64,000 nt of DNA from contig CAZXOC010000002.1 in the NCBI GenBank assembly GCA_964642165.1, forward strand, positions 1 through 64,000, written 5' to 3'. The stretch comes from CAYRVX01 sp964642165. GTDB lineage: Bacteria; Planctomycetota; Phycisphaerae; SM23-33. The notes beneath the pieces were generated by a model. It made no database searches, was not told where the DNA came from, and saw nothing but the letters and a program-made list of their open reading frames with translations. The translations under genes and the position numbers were made by a program. Every line of letters starts with the position of its first letter. The stretch's first letter is position 1. Shown piece by piece: positions 49,728-59,425 of this stretch.

Positions 49728-52019
49728 CTAGAACCCGTCGGCGGGCGGGCCGCGACGCGCGGGCGCCATCTTCTTGCTCAGCTTGTCCACCATCTTCTGC
49801 ACCGCTTCCTGCCGGCGGCCGAGCTTCTTGTGCTCGCGCTCCGCCTGGTCGGCGGCGGGCTTGGGCTCGCCGACCAACTGCTTGTTGAGCGTTCGGGTCC
49901 GCCGGTTGATGGCAAGCTGGAGGGCCCGCACGAGCTTGAACTCGGCGATGGGCGGGACGAGGGGCTGCTTGCCGCCGCCACCTCCGCGGCCGCGGCCCCC
50001 GCCGCCCTTGCGGCGTCGCTCGGCCAGCTCCTCGCGGATGGAGCTGATCATCTCGCGGAGGCTCTGCTCGATCTCCTTCTGGACGCCCTGGGTCAGCGCC
50101 CCGGCGTCCTCCTCGGCCAGGAGCTTCTGCACGTCCTGGAGGTCGCCGCGGACCTCCTTGAGCACCTCGGGGAAGACGATGGTGGTGTCCTCCTTGACGA
50201 GCATGTCGCGGACCTTCTTGACGTCCTCGGCGAGGCGCCCCTCACCGCGGGACAGCTCGCCGAGCTGGATCTGCTCGGCCCGCGCGTAGGGCGGATCCTC
50301 GTCCTTGCGCTTGCCGTGGGCGTCGCGCGTATCACCGGAGATCTTCACCTGCCGGTCGAGGACCTTCTGGAGCATCTGGTCGATCTTGGCAAGCTGCTCG
50401 GCCTGGGCGAGGGCCTCCTCCTGCGCGACGGCGTCGGCCAACTCGTCACGGGCCTGCTCGAGCTTGTCGATGGCCTTCTTCTGGTCGGCGTTCGCCCCGC
50501 CGCACTGCCCGCCGCCGAGCTTCTGCGAGGCGCTGCCCATCGACTTCGACGCCGAGGCCACCGACTTCTGCCCCGGCGTCTCGCCTTCCTTCTTCATCTG
50601 GTCGCCGAGCTTCTCGCTCCGGTCGGCCAGCTCGCCCTGCTCGCTGGCCTGCTGCTTGGTCGGCTGGGCGGCCTTCTCCATCATCCGGCGGCGAAGCTTG
50701 GCAATCTCATACTTCTTGGCCTCCAGCTCCTTGAGGGCCTTGTCCTGCTGCTTGATGGCCTCGTCGCGCTCGCGGTCGCCCAGGTCCTGGGCGGCGTTTT
50801 TCATATGCTCGGCTGCCTTGTTCAGGTTGCCCGACTTCTGCCCGCTGGGCGAGCCGCCCTTCGAGGGCGAGCCGCCCTTCGAGCCCGAGCCCATGCCGGC
50901 CTCCTGAGCGAGGTCCGCCACGTCCTTCGCGAGCTGGGAGGTCTTGTCGGACAGGTCGCCCTGCTTGCCGGCAAGCTCCCCGGCCTTCTGGCCGCGGGTC
51001 AGCTTGGCCACGGCGTCGTCGATGGCCTTGCGGGCCTTTTCCAGGTCGGCGAGGGCCTGGTCCTGGGGTGTGGCGGCCTTGGCGGGATTGGACCTGCCGA
51101 GGGCCTTGGCGGCTTGTCGCATTTCCCCAGCGGCCGCCCCGGCGCTCTTCGACGCGCCGGCCAGACCGCGGGCGCCCTTGCTGCCTGCCCCGCCGGGGGA
51201 GAGCTTCGCGCCCAGCTTGGGGTCCTTGGCCAGGCCGCTGAGCCCCTCGGCCAGCCTGTCCGTGGAACCGGCCAGCAGCCGCTGGAGTTGGCCCGAGATC
51301 GGCAGCCGGTCGATCGGCGCGGTCTTCGTCACTTCGCGGAGCTTCGTCTGCTTGTCGATGATCGCGCGGATGTCCTTGCGCAGGCCCAACAGCTTCTGGA
51401 GGTGCGGATCGGGCGCAGGCAGCTTGGTGGTCTGGCTGCGGAGCTTCTTCTGCTCGGCGACGATATCGGCGAGCGTCTTGTCCAGGTTGCCCATCCGCCG
51501 CTGGAACTCGCTGGTGTTTGCGGCGAGGTTGCTCTGGCGCTCCAGGGGCCGCTGCTTGTCGAGCAGCTTGTCGATCTGGCCGAGAAACTCCCGCCACTTG
51601 CGGATGCGCTCGCGGCGCTCGTCGAGGTCCAGGATGCCCGTCCGGAGGGTCTGGAGGACCTTCCGGAGCTCGCCGATGACCTCGCTCTCCGTGCTGGCGG
51701 CGGCGGAGGCCAGGCCCTTGGCGAGGTACTCGGCGACCTTCTCCATGTCCTCGGCGATGAAGGAGCGTTGGGCCTGGCTGACGGCCTCGCGGAGGACCTT
51801 GGCCGTCTGGGGCTCGCTCTTCTCCAGCAGCTCGGCGATCTCGACCATCTTGGCGGTGAGCTGCTCGAACTCCTTCTTGTAGTACCGCTGGAGTCCGACC
51901 TCCGCGCGGTGCTTCATGTCGGGCTGGGTAGCGGGATCGTTGTCGTCGGCCGCCGTCAGCCCGGCGAGGAGCGCCGTCACCAACAGGCATCCCAGGATCG
52001 TTCCGCTCGTGCGTCTCAT
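49728..52019 (-). CDS. Exported long coiled-coil protein of the MoxR-linked run
   Basis: The 763-residue protein has a signal peptide (GTILGCLLVTALLAGLTAA) and a mostly helical, heptad-rich mature part (KVLREAVSQAQRSF, RRERIRKWREFLGQIDKLL, ALADLEKARKAIDDAVAKL, KAIDKLEQARDELADAV). A flexible part contains SKGGSPSKGGSPSG, encoded by a perfect 18-bp tandem repeat, and a Gly-Arg run sits near 690. AAGGAG precedes the ATG. Planctomycete MoxR clusters regularly contain one such protein next to a DUF4175-like protein, as here, 79 nt downstream of it. Likely an envelope structural or complex-forming component. Confidence 0.72.
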   Translation of the reverse strand: MRRTSGTILGCLLVTALLAGLTAADDNDPATQPDMKHRAEVGLQRYYKKEFEQLTAKMVEIAELLEKSEPQTAKVLREAVSQAQRSFIAEDMEKVAEYLAKGLASAAASTESEVIGELRKVLQTLRTGILDLDERRERIRKWREFLGQIDKLLDKQRPLERQSNLAANTSEFQRRMGNLDKTLADIVAEQKKLRSQTTKLPAPDPHLQKLLGLRKDIRAIIDKQTKLREVTKTAPIDRLPISGQLQRLLAGSTDRLAEGLSGLAKDPKLGAKLSPGGAGSKGARGLAGASKSAGAAAGEMRQAAKALGRSNPAKAATPQDQALADLEKARKAIDDAVAKLTRGQKAGELAGKQGDLSDKTSQLAKDVADLAQEAGMGSGSKGGSPSKGGSPSGQKSGNLNKAAEHMKNAAQDLGDRERDEAIKQQDKALKELEAKKYEIAKLRRRMMEKAAQPTKQQASEQGELADRSEKLGDQMKKEGETPGQKSVASASKSMGSASQKLGGGQCGGANADQKKAIDKLEQARDELADAVAQEEALAQAEQLAKIDQMLQKVLDRQVKISGDTRDAHGKRKDEDPPYARAEQIQLGELSRGEGRLAEDVKKVRDMLVKEDTTIVFPEVLKEVRGDLQDVQKLLAEEDAGALTQGVQKEIEQSLREMISSIREELAERRRKGGGGRGRGGGGGKQPLVPPIAEFKLVRALQLAINRRTRTLNKQLVGEPKPAADQAEREHKKLGRRQEAVQKMVDKLSKKMAPARRGPPADGF
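50848..50883 (+). repeat. Perfect 18-bp tandem duplication inside the coiled-coil gene
   Basis: Two identical 18-bp units (50848-50865, 50866-50883) encode two SKGGSP-like hexapeptides on the minus strand. Reading frame is kept, so copy number may vary between strains. Confidence 0.8.
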
Positions 52020-52098
52020 GGTGCGCTCCTTGTGCCCTCGGCGGGCGCCGCCGGCCTGCCGAGCGGGGGCGAAATCTGCTGCGCCGGCCAGGCCGCCG

Positions 52099-54318
52099 TC
52101 ACTCCGGCTTCGCCGGGCGCGTCGTCGGATCGAGTACGCTCTTGACCTCGATCGCTTCCTTCTTCTTTATCGCATCGAGAAGCTGCTGCGACCACTTGAT
52201 GATGATCTGGAGTTTGTTGGCCAGCTCCTGCTTGCTCTCCAGCTTGACCATTCGCTGGAGAATCTCGTTCATGGCATCGAAGATCCGCTCCTGCCCCTCC
52301 TCGATGACGCCGGCTTGGTCTCTCAATTCGCCGGCGTCCGTGACCTTCGCGGTGGCCTGGAGGGCGGCGGTGGTTCCACGGATCCGCTGCTGGAGCTCTA
52401 CAAGGGGTTGGACGACGTCGGCGCGGATTTGTTCGCGCCCCGTGTCGGTTCCGATGCGGTTGTTCTTCATCTCTTCGAGGATGGCGGCGAGCCCGTCGGA
52501 GGCCTTGGCGACCTCGGCGCCGACGCTCTGCTGGAGGCCGCCCGACGACAGCAGCAGGCGCCGGACCTCCGCGCCGATGCCCCCCCCGGTGAGGATCGCC
52601 CCCGCCTCCCCGGTCTTGGCCCCGGCGGCTTTCTGAAGCCCGATCGCCTGGATGAACTCCAGGCGGATCTCCTTCTGGCGGCGCAGGAACTCCGCCATGA
52701 GGTCCTCGGTCTTGACGACGCTGAAGGCCAGCGCGCTGCTCTCGGCGACGTTGGGCCCGCCGTAGAGCTTCGGCAGCGTGTCGGTGGCCGTGGCGGCCAC
52801 GTAAATCGTCGCCCCCGGCTTGAGCTTCAGCGGCTCGAGGTCGCAGTCCTGGGCGTGGTCGAACTCCCGCCCGACGTCCGGAGGCAGCGAGACCGCCTGG
52901 GCATTGGCGTCGGTCGACGTGCCTCCCTCTCGCACGCCGATGGCCACCGCCGCCAGACCGTGGTCGTCCCGAACCCGAAGGTGCAGCGGGATGACCGCTC
53001 GCGGCGAGATCCTCACCCCGATGCCGCTCTTCTTGATGTCCAGCGTGGGACGGTGGTCCGGCTGGACCTGGACCACGTACTTGGCGCCGCGGCGGCTGGT
53101 GTGTCCGTCCCGGTCGGTCAGGGCAAACCGCAGCACCTTGGTCACGGGCTCGTTGCGCCCGGTGATCTCGAACTCGCCGACGTACTGGCGAGGCAGGGGG
53201 ACCTTCTTCCCGTCGACGACGGCCGTCTGCTGGTGCATCTGGGCGGCTTTCCGCCCGTCGAGCAGGATCGCGGCGGCGGACAGGTCCTTGTTCGCCTTGG
53301 CCTGCACGGTGACCTTGGCGCCGAGGGGCACGCCCAGCGCCCCGGTGCCGCCGGGCAGGAGGATCGGGGTGAGGCGGCGCATGTAGCTGGGGCAGCGCAC
53401 CACGAAGCGGATGTTGAGCAGCGCCGGCGGGTCGATGAGGCGCACCTTGTGCCGGCGGCGCTTGTCGCGATAGTCGTCGCCGCCCACGACGTAGAGCTCG
53501 AACTCCTCGGACACGGCCGGGAAGACCTTGACGAACTTGCGCCGGCTGTCGCGGTCGGGCTCGACGGCCTCCTCGGTCCATCCCAGCGCCGCGTAGCGGG
53601 CGTGGAACGTGACGTGGTCGGGGGTCACGCGGCTGCGCGGCTCGACCTCGGCGATCACCGTCAGGTCGTCGCCGCGAAGCACGGTGAAGTCGGGCGGGTC
53701 GCTTCGGACGGTGAGGTAGGTTTCCTGCGGCCAGGGGGTGTCCGCGAACAGGACGTTGCGCTGGAACCACTTTTCGAGCAGGTCGCTCTGCCAGACGCCG
53801 AAGCCGGCCAGCAGGCCCAGTCCGCAGGCGGCGAGCGCCCAGCTTCGGAAGATTCCGCGGCGCTCGACGACCTCGCGGAACGGCAGGGGCGAGGCCAGGG
53901 CGTCGGCCTCTTCGGCCATCCGCCGGATCATGCCCAGCGAGATGCCGAGGGCCTCGCTGTCGCTTCGCCGGCTGAACTGGATCGCCCCGACGAGCCGGTC
54001 GCCCAACTGCTGGAACCGGCGCTCGACCAGCAGCGCCAGGTCGGTGGCGTCCATCGAGACGCGGAGCGGCGCGAGCAGCTCCCGCCAGACGACCACGCCC
54101 ACGCCGACCAGCGCCAAGGCCATGATCACGCCTCGCAGGTCGCGTTCCAGGCGGAAGAGGTAGTCGAACCCCAGCGTCACGAACACCAGCGCCACCAGGG
54201 CGAGGCTCAGCCAGGCCAGGCCCTCCACGAGCAGCCGCACCGACAGCGCGCGGCGCAGGCCGCCCAGTTTCGCCCGGATCGCCGGCGTGAGAAGGTCGCG
54301 TTGCGTTACGTCGTCCAT
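52099..54318 (-). CDS. DUF4175-like large membrane protein
   Basis: This 739-residue protein has two N-terminal membrane helices (LVEGLAWLSLALVALVFVTL; VIMALALVGVGVVVWREL) and a third near 170 (SWALAACGLGLLAGFGVW). The rest is a periplasmic beta-rich part (about 200-490), including YLTVRSDPPDFTVLRGDDL and an Ig-like chain, then a helical end with LMAEFLRRQKEIRLEFIQAI. This layout matches the DUF4175 family next to MoxR and BatA in planctomycetes and proteobacteria. It is 17 nt after the VWA/amidotransferase-like gene and 79 nt before the coiled-coil gene, so the three are surely cotranscribed. Confidence 0.75.
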   Translation of the reverse strand: MDDVTQRDLLTPAIRAKLGGLRRALSVRLLVEGLAWLSLALVALVFVTLGFDYLFRLERDLRGVIMALALVGVGVVVWRELLAPLRVSMDATDLALLVERRFQQLGDRLVGAIQFSRRSDSEALGISLGMIRRMAEEADALASPLPFREVVERRGIFRSWALAACGLGLLAGFGVWQSDLLEKWFQRNVLFADTPWPQETYLTVRSDPPDFTVLRGDDLTVIAEVEPRSRVTPDHVTFHARYAALGWTEEAVEPDRDSRRKFVKVFPAVSEEFELYVVGGDDYRDKRRRHKVRLIDPPALLNIRFVVRCPSYMRRLTPILLPGGTGALGVPLGAKVTVQAKANKDLSAAAILLDGRKAAQMHQQTAVVDGKKVPLPRQYVGEFEITGRNEPVTKVLRFALTDRDGHTSRRGAKYVVQVQPDHRPTLDIKKSGIGVRISPRAVIPLHLRVRDDHGLAAVAIGVREGGTSTDANAQAVSLPPDVGREFDHAQDCDLEPLKLKPGATIYVAATATDTLPKLYGGPNVAESSALAFSVVKTEDLMAEFLRRQKEIRLEFIQAIGLQKAAGAKTGEAGAILTGGGIGAEVRRLLLSSGGLQQSVGAEVAKASDGLAAILEEMKNNRIGTDTGREQIRADVVQPLVELQQRIRGTTAALQATAKVTDAGELRDQAGVIEEGQERIFDAMNEILQRMVKLESKQELANKLQIIIKWSQQLLDAIKKKEAIEVKSVLDPTTRPAKPE

Positions 54319-54335
54319 GTCTTTCTCACCGTGTC

Positions 54336-56921
54336 TCAGGCCATGTTGTACTTCTTCCGGAAGATCCACTCGACGGCCAGCAGCACCCCGATCAGCAGGA
54401 GCGTGAGGTTGGAGTCCCACAGCTCCCAGGGCTCCTCGCGCACGGCCGTCTTCCGGTCGGAGGGGATCAGTTCCGTCAGACGGTCGATCTCGTGAATCTC
54501 GAGGAAGTGCTCGGGTCGAGAGGCGATATTGCGCATTGTCTGGCGGTCGGCCTCGGGGCGGAGGGCCTCGGCCTTGGGCAGCTCGATGCGGATGGTCTTG
54601 GACTGGACTTTGTCGGCGGCCATCGGGTCGCCCTTCAGGGCGGTCAGCTCGAAGGTGCCCGTTCGGGTGGCCCGGATGGTGGCCTTGTAGCGGCCGGGCT
54701 TGTCGGCCACCGCCTTCAGGACGATGGTCTCGCCGGCGCGGGTCTCGGTGTCGATCATCTCGACGTCGAAGGTGGCGGCCTTGAGGGGGGCGAAGTTCTC
54801 GTCGTAGGCTTCGGCCTCGATGGTGATGCGTTCGCCGGCGGAGAACCGGTCGCCGCCGGCGGTGATGACCACGTGGCGGGCGTGGAGGGTGGCGAGGTAC
54901 TGCACCACGTTGGACCAGAACAGGCGGTGGTAGTAGCCGTGGCGGATGTATCGCCAGCGCCACGTGCCGTCAAAGCCGACGTAGAGCACGCGTCCGGCGC
55001 CGAACGGCTGGGCGACGAGCAGCGGCTCGGGCTCGTTCCGCGCCGTGCGGCGCAGCGGGTTGGAGCTGGCCGCCAGCACGCGGGCCAGGGGCTTGGCCTT
55101 CAGGACGGGGTGGGACCAGTAGATGCCCGGCATGACCTCCCAGACATCTCTGCTCTCGTCGGCGCCGCCGCCGAAGCGCGTGACGGGGTGGTCGGCGCCG
55201 TAGGAGGTGATCCGGACGGGCCAGGCCTGCGGGCGCCGGCCCCCGATCTTGGCGACGATGTCGCTCGTGTTGTCCGCGAGCGTCACGGGAAGCATCCCGA
55301 CCAGCGGGTCGTAGGGCCCCCCGCCGCGAAGCACCTCCGTGGAGTACTTGTTGCCGACGATGTAGCACAGCCCGCCGCCGTGGCGGGCGACGAACGTGCG
55401 CAGGTGCCGGACGAAGTTCTCGTCGAAGCCGTCGGCGGTCGGCTGGGGGTCGTATAGGAGGACGACATCGTAGCCGGGATGCGGCTTGCCGCCGGGCGAC
55501 CCGGCGAGCTCGAGGAGCTCCTTCGGCAGCCGGTCGAGCTTCATGCCGGTGGAGGCGGTCTGGTTGATCTCCTTGTCGGCGTTCTGCTGCCAGACGCTGA
55601 GGCGGTAGAGTTCCGGCTGGCGGTGGAGGAAGTTCCGGAGGAACTGGAACTCCCACCCGCCGTCGCCGCTGACGAGGAGGATCTTGATCTTCTCGTCGGA
55701 GACGCTCACGGGCGCTTCGGCGGCGTTGTCGTTGGGGTTGCGCTCGTCCTCCTGCGGCTCGACGACGGCGCGGTAGACGAACTTCCCGATGCGGTCGGGC
55801 TCGACCTGGAGGGCGACGGTCTGGACGCCCTTGGAGCGCCCCGCCGCCGCCGCCGGCAAGCCCGAGGGCGACTCGCCGTTCAGCACGACCTTCTCCGAGA
55901 TGCCCGTGTCGCCCCACGTCTCCTTGTCTCGCGGGCGGCGCAGCAGGCGGACGGTGACGGCCCGACCGGCGAGGTTGCGGTGGGCCAGCACGACGGTGAA
56001 CTCGGTTCGCGCTCCGCGGCGGATCTCTCGCGGGGCCTGAAGTCCGGTCACCGCGAGGTTCTTCGGCGGGGTCGGGTCGCCGACGAGGACCGGGTAGAGC
56101 CGCATGCCCCGCTGGTTGGCGTAGGCCAGCGCATCGACCAGCCGCGCGCCGGCGCCCTGCGTGGTCATCTGCCCGTCGCTGACGAACACGATGCCCGCCA
56201 CGCGCCGCCCGAGCGCGCTCTCGATGGCGTCGCGCAGCGCCGCGGGGATGTTGGTCTCGTACCCGGACGCCGTCAGCCCGCCCAGGATCTCGCGGACGCC
56301 GATCGGCGCCGTGGCCGGAACGTCGTTGGGCTCGCCGTCGCCGTCGTCTTCCGCCGCCAGGGCCACATGCCCCAGGGCTCTGGTGTAGGCCTCGCTGCCG
56401 GGCCGGTCCGTGGAGAACCGCATGAGGGCCAGCGGATGCTCCCTGGCCAGGCGCGCCAGGACGCCGCTGCGCCCGCCCAGCGATCGCCGGACGACGTCCG
56501 TCCGCGGGAGATCCTCCAGCTCCGCGGTCGTCACGCCCAGGTGATCGGCGACCTCCTGTCGCGCGTTCGCGTCGGTGTAGTGGTCCGGGAAGGACATGGA
56601 CCGGCTGTCGTCGATCAGGACCAGGACCGTGGAGTACAGCGTGCGCGTGAACCGCAGCACGACGGCCGGCCGGAACAGCACCGCCAGGATCAGCAGGCAC
56701 ACCAGGATCCGGACGGCGGACAGGAACGCCTTCGCGCCCGTCGGGTTGCTGCCCTCGCGCCGATAGCTTCGGACGATCAGATACACCATCGCCAGGAAGA
56801 CGGCGATCAGCGCGAGGTTCACGTAGTTCCCGTACTCGGCGACGAAGCCGAATCGCCAGTTGCCCTTGCCGACCAGCTCGGTCGGGTCGGAGCCCAGCAG
56901 CCAGATCAGGACCTTGTTCAT
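54336..56921 (-). CDS. VWA-domain membrane protein with class-I-amidotransferase-like fold
   Basis: The 861-residue protein begins with two membrane helices (VNLALIAVFLAMVYLIV; AVRILVCLLILAVLFRPAV). The VWA domain follows at about 98-285 with an intact MIDAS D-x-S-x-S (Asp104, Ser106, Ser108 in DDSRSM) and FVSDGQM. Ig-like strands come next, then a GATase1-like Rossmann fold at about 410-640 (KILLVSGDGGWEFQFLRNFL, DVVLLYDPQPTADGF, GGGLCYIVGNKYS) without a clear catalytic Cys. A final transmembrane helix is LTLLLIGVLLAVEWIF. It begins 10 nt after the BatA-like stop. Such proteins are part of the Bat/MoxR envelope system. Confidence 0.8.
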   Translation of the reverse strand: MNKVLIWLLGSDPTELVGKGNWRFGFVAEYGNYVNLALIAVFLAMVYLIVRSYRREGSNPTGAKAFLSAVRILVCLLILAVLFRPAVVLRFTRTLYSTVLVLIDDSRSMSFPDHYTDANARQEVADHLGVTTAELEDLPRTDVVRRSLGGRSGVLARLAREHPLALMRFSTDRPGSEAYTRALGHVALAAEDDGDGEPNDVPATAPIGVREILGGLTASGYETNIPAALRDAIESALGRRVAGIVFVSDGQMTTQGAGARLVDALAYANQRGMRLYPVLVGDPTPPKNLAVTGLQAPREIRRGARTEFTVVLAHRNLAGRAVTVRLLRRPRDKETWGDTGISEKVVLNGESPSGLPAAAAGRSKGVQTVALQVEPDRIGKFVYRAVVEPQEDERNPNDNAAEAPVSVSDEKIKILLVSGDGGWEFQFLRNFLHRQPELYRLSVWQQNADKEINQTASTGMKLDRLPKELLELAGSPGGKPHPGYDVVLLYDPQPTADGFDENFVRHLRTFVARHGGGLCYIVGNKYSTEVLRGGGPYDPLVGMLPVTLADNTSDIVAKIGGRRPQAWPVRITSYGADHPVTRFGGGADESRDVWEVMPGIYWSHPVLKAKPLARVLAASSNPLRRTARNEPEPLLVAQPFGAGRVLYVGFDGTWRWRYIRHGYYHRLFWSNVVQYLATLHARHVVITAGGDRFSAGERITIEAEAYDENFAPLKAATFDVEMIDTETRAGETIVLKAVADKPGRYKATIRATRTGTFELTALKGDPMAADKVQSKTIRIELPKAEALRPEADRQTMRNIASRPEHFLEIHEIDRLTELIPSDRKTAVREEPWELWDSNLTLLLIGVLLAVEWIFRKKYNMA

Positions 56922-56931
56922 GCCACGCTGT

Positions 56932-59259
56932 CTATTGGGGTTTCCTCGAGCTTCGCCCCGGCTCGCCGTAGTGCCCGAACCGCTGACCGAGAAACGTCTC
57001 GGCGGCCAGCACCATGGCGAGAATCGCCAGGGCCCACGTCCAGTATTCCTTCTGCGGCTTGACCTTCACAACCCCCCCCGGGTGAGCCGCCGTCCGGTCC
57101 AGGTACACGAACTCCGCCGTCCCGAAGGCGGCGGCCAAGGCCGGCTCGCGCCCGCAGGTCAGATCGCCCTCGGCGGGGTCGACCGTTCGGGCGAAAACGA
57201 CGCGCCGCGACGTCTGGTCGGGCAGGGCCAGGTCGAGCGTATACTGCCCGGCGTGGTCCGGCCGCTCGTAGCGAAGCAGCTCCTTCGGCGCCGTGCCGGG
57301 GGCGCCGGCCTCTCGCACGGGCACGAGGGGCACGACGGGCTCTTCGGGGTGTCGCGGCGTGGTCAGGGCGGCCGCCGCGTCGCGCAGCTCGCGCGACAGC
57401 TCGAAGACGATCGGCTCGCTCACCTGCGCCGAGAGCGTCCGCTCCTGCGGCTTGGCGAGATAGGGAACCATGTCGTTGAGCAGGGCGACGAACGTGCCGT
57501 TCTCGTCGGCCGGCCAGTCGCTCCAGCGCATCGACGCCGCCGTGTAGACCATCAGGACCTGCCCCTTGCCGAACTGGCGGGCGACGATGGCCGGGGAGTT
57601 GTCCTCGTCGGCGAACCGCGCCAGGATGCGGGGCGGCTTGATGTCGGGCGACGCGGTCGGCGCGCTCACCGGGGTGGCGCTCGTCCGCGCGTAGAACCGG
57701 ATGAACCGGGTCGGGTCCGCCCCGGCAGCCAGAAAGTCGTTGAAGACCTTCAGGACTCTCTCGGCGGCGAAGCCCTTGGGGTCGAGGCGGAAGAATCGGT
57801 CGCGCTTGAGCGGGTCACCCTTTCGCGGCCCGATGCGGAACGGGCTCAGGCCGGATCCGTCCGCGTAGAGCGGGCCGTTGTAGAACGTCGAGTTCACGTT
57901 GTCGCCCGTGAAGATCGCCAGCCCCCCGCCGGACCGCACGAAGTCCGCCAGGGCGTCGAGCAGGGGGTAGACGGCCTGGCCGTTGGCGTCGATCGTGACC
58001 GGCAGCTCCGGCACGTTCAGCAAGGCGATCAGGTCGTACTTGTCCAGCCGCGTCTCCCCCATCGCGGTGGGCGAAACCACCTCCACCCTCGTGCCCTCGC
58101 TGCCGTTGCGTTCCGGGTCCAGGGCGTGGACGAAGAAGAACGAGGCGCTCTCGATGGGGTCGGACAGGTCCGGCCGCCCGTCGACGGCCAGCAGGTGGAC
58201 CGCCTTCCGCACGTCCAGGGCCAGGTGCGCCTCGTTGTCGGCGGGGAGCTCGTCGACGGGAAGCCTGGCCGTCACGATGGCCGGCCCGGGATCCGGGCAG
58301 GTCACCTGGAACTCCAGGCGTCCCGTGCCGTGGGCGTCGATGGCGTCGATGGCCCCGGCGGGCAGCTCGACGTCCCTCAGCCCCTCGACCGTCGTGACCT
58401 TGGCGGCCAGACGCACCTCCACGTCGTTCGCCGTCGCGTTGCTGTTGTTGCGCACCTCCAGGCGGACCCGCACCGGGACGTTCGCGACGGCGAACTTGTC
58501 CAGCATCTCCATCGATTCGACGGTCAGGTTGTTCTTGGGCTCGCGCCCGAAGTCCACCGCGATGAGCTGCACCTTCAGCCCGCGCAGGACGTCGAACTGC
58601 TTGCGGATCTCGTCGGCCTGCCTCTCGTCGGCCAGGTCCGCGCGGCGCAGGTCGCTGTAGAGGAACAGACGCCGGGTGGTGGACTTGTCGTTCTGGAAGA
58701 TCTTGGCGGCCGCGGCAAGCGCCTGCGGCAGGCGGGCGCGGAGGTCGGAGGGCTTCCGCGCGCCGAGGCGTGCGGCGAGCTCCTCGATCTCGGCGTCGGC
58801 GGTGTGGGGGAGGAACGGTTCGGCCTCCTCGTCGGCCGACGTCAGCAGGATGGCCACGTGGTCGGTGGCCGAGAGCTTCTTGATCTCCTCGACGATCTCG
58901 GTCGCCGCGGCGGCGAAGATCGGCCCGCCGCCGATGCGCTGGGCCATGGAATAGCTGTCGTCGAGCACGAAGACGGCGGTCTGGCTTTCGACGCCGCCGG
59001 GCAGGGCCTGCATGGCCCGACACCCCGTGAACCGCGCCAACGCCACGCCCAGCAGCAGCATCGCGAGGCATCGCAGCGCCAGGAGGATCAGCTCCTCGAT
59101 GCGCAGGCGGCGGCGGTTACGGCGGACGCTTTCCCAGAGGAACCGCATGGCCGCCCAGTCGATCATCCGGAACCGCCTGCGGTTGAGCAGGTGGATCAGG
59201 ATCGGCACCGACACGGCCGCCACGCCCGTCCAAAGCACCGCTGGATGAAGAAACGGCAA
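56932..59259 (-). CDS. BatA-like N-terminal membrane anchor plus VWA protein
   Basis: The 775-residue protein uses a TTG start: MPFLHPAVLWTGVAAVSVPILIHLLNRRR is the exact BatA N-terminal motif and AGGAG lies 8 nt upstream of the TTG. Residues about 55-78 form a second helix (ELILLALRCLAMLLLGVALARF). The VWA domain has MIDAS Asp100, Ser102 and Ser104 (DDSYSMA). A GATase1-like region follows around 440-570 (DLIALLNVPELPVTI, SGGGLAIFTGDNV), and a last helix near 750 (YWTWALAILAMVLAAETFL). Known BatA/BatB proteins form inner-membrane complexes with MoxR. A gap of 166 nt without a gene precedes the DUF58 stop on its 5' side. Confidence 0.85.
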   Translation of the reverse strand: MPFLHPAVLWTGVAAVSVPILIHLLNRRRFRMIDWAAMRFLWESVRRNRRRLRIEELILLALRCLAMLLLGVALARFTGCRAMQALPGGVESQTAVFVLDDSYSMAQRIGGGPIFAAAATEIVEEIKKLSATDHVAILLTSADEEAEPFLPHTADAEIEELAARLGARKPSDLRARLPQALAAAAKIFQNDKSTTRRLFLYSDLRRADLADERQADEIRKQFDVLRGLKVQLIAVDFGREPKNNLTVESMEMLDKFAVANVPVRVRLEVRNNSNATANDVEVRLAAKVTTVEGLRDVELPAGAIDAIDAHGTGRLEFQVTCPDPGPAIVTARLPVDELPADNEAHLALDVRKAVHLLAVDGRPDLSDPIESASFFFVHALDPERNGSEGTRVEVVSPTAMGETRLDKYDLIALLNVPELPVTIDANGQAVYPLLDALADFVRSGGGLAIFTGDNVNSTFYNGPLYADGSGLSPFRIGPRKGDPLKRDRFFRLDPKGFAAERVLKVFNDFLAAGADPTRFIRFYARTSATPVSAPTASPDIKPPRILARFADEDNSPAIVARQFGKGQVLMVYTAASMRWSDWPADENGTFVALLNDMVPYLAKPQERTLSAQVSEPIVFELSRELRDAAAALTTPRHPEEPVVPLVPVREAGAPGTAPKELLRYERPDHAGQYTLDLALPDQTSRRVVFARTVDPAEGDLTCGREPALAAAFGTAEFVYLDRTAAHPGGVVKVKPQKEYWTWALAILAMVLAAETFLGQRFGHYGEPGRSSRKPQ

Positions 59260-59425
59260 CGTCGATCTCCTACCTTGGCCCGTTCATTGATGCGTGGCTG
59301 TCACCGCATCCGTCGCGGCGGACAGGGCCCGCGCGGGTCGTCGCGGGGACGACCGGCCCGTGGGGCCGTCGCGGGTGTCGTCGTCTTCGTGGTCCTCGTG
59401 ATCGCATGGTGGCGTCTCGATCGGG

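Noticed and set aside
48186..52145. Plus-strand open frame of 1,319 codons, leucine-rich
   Set aside because: It is the antisense of the coiled-coil and helical-repeat genes; Leu-rich look arises from Lys/Glu/Gln codons on the other strand.
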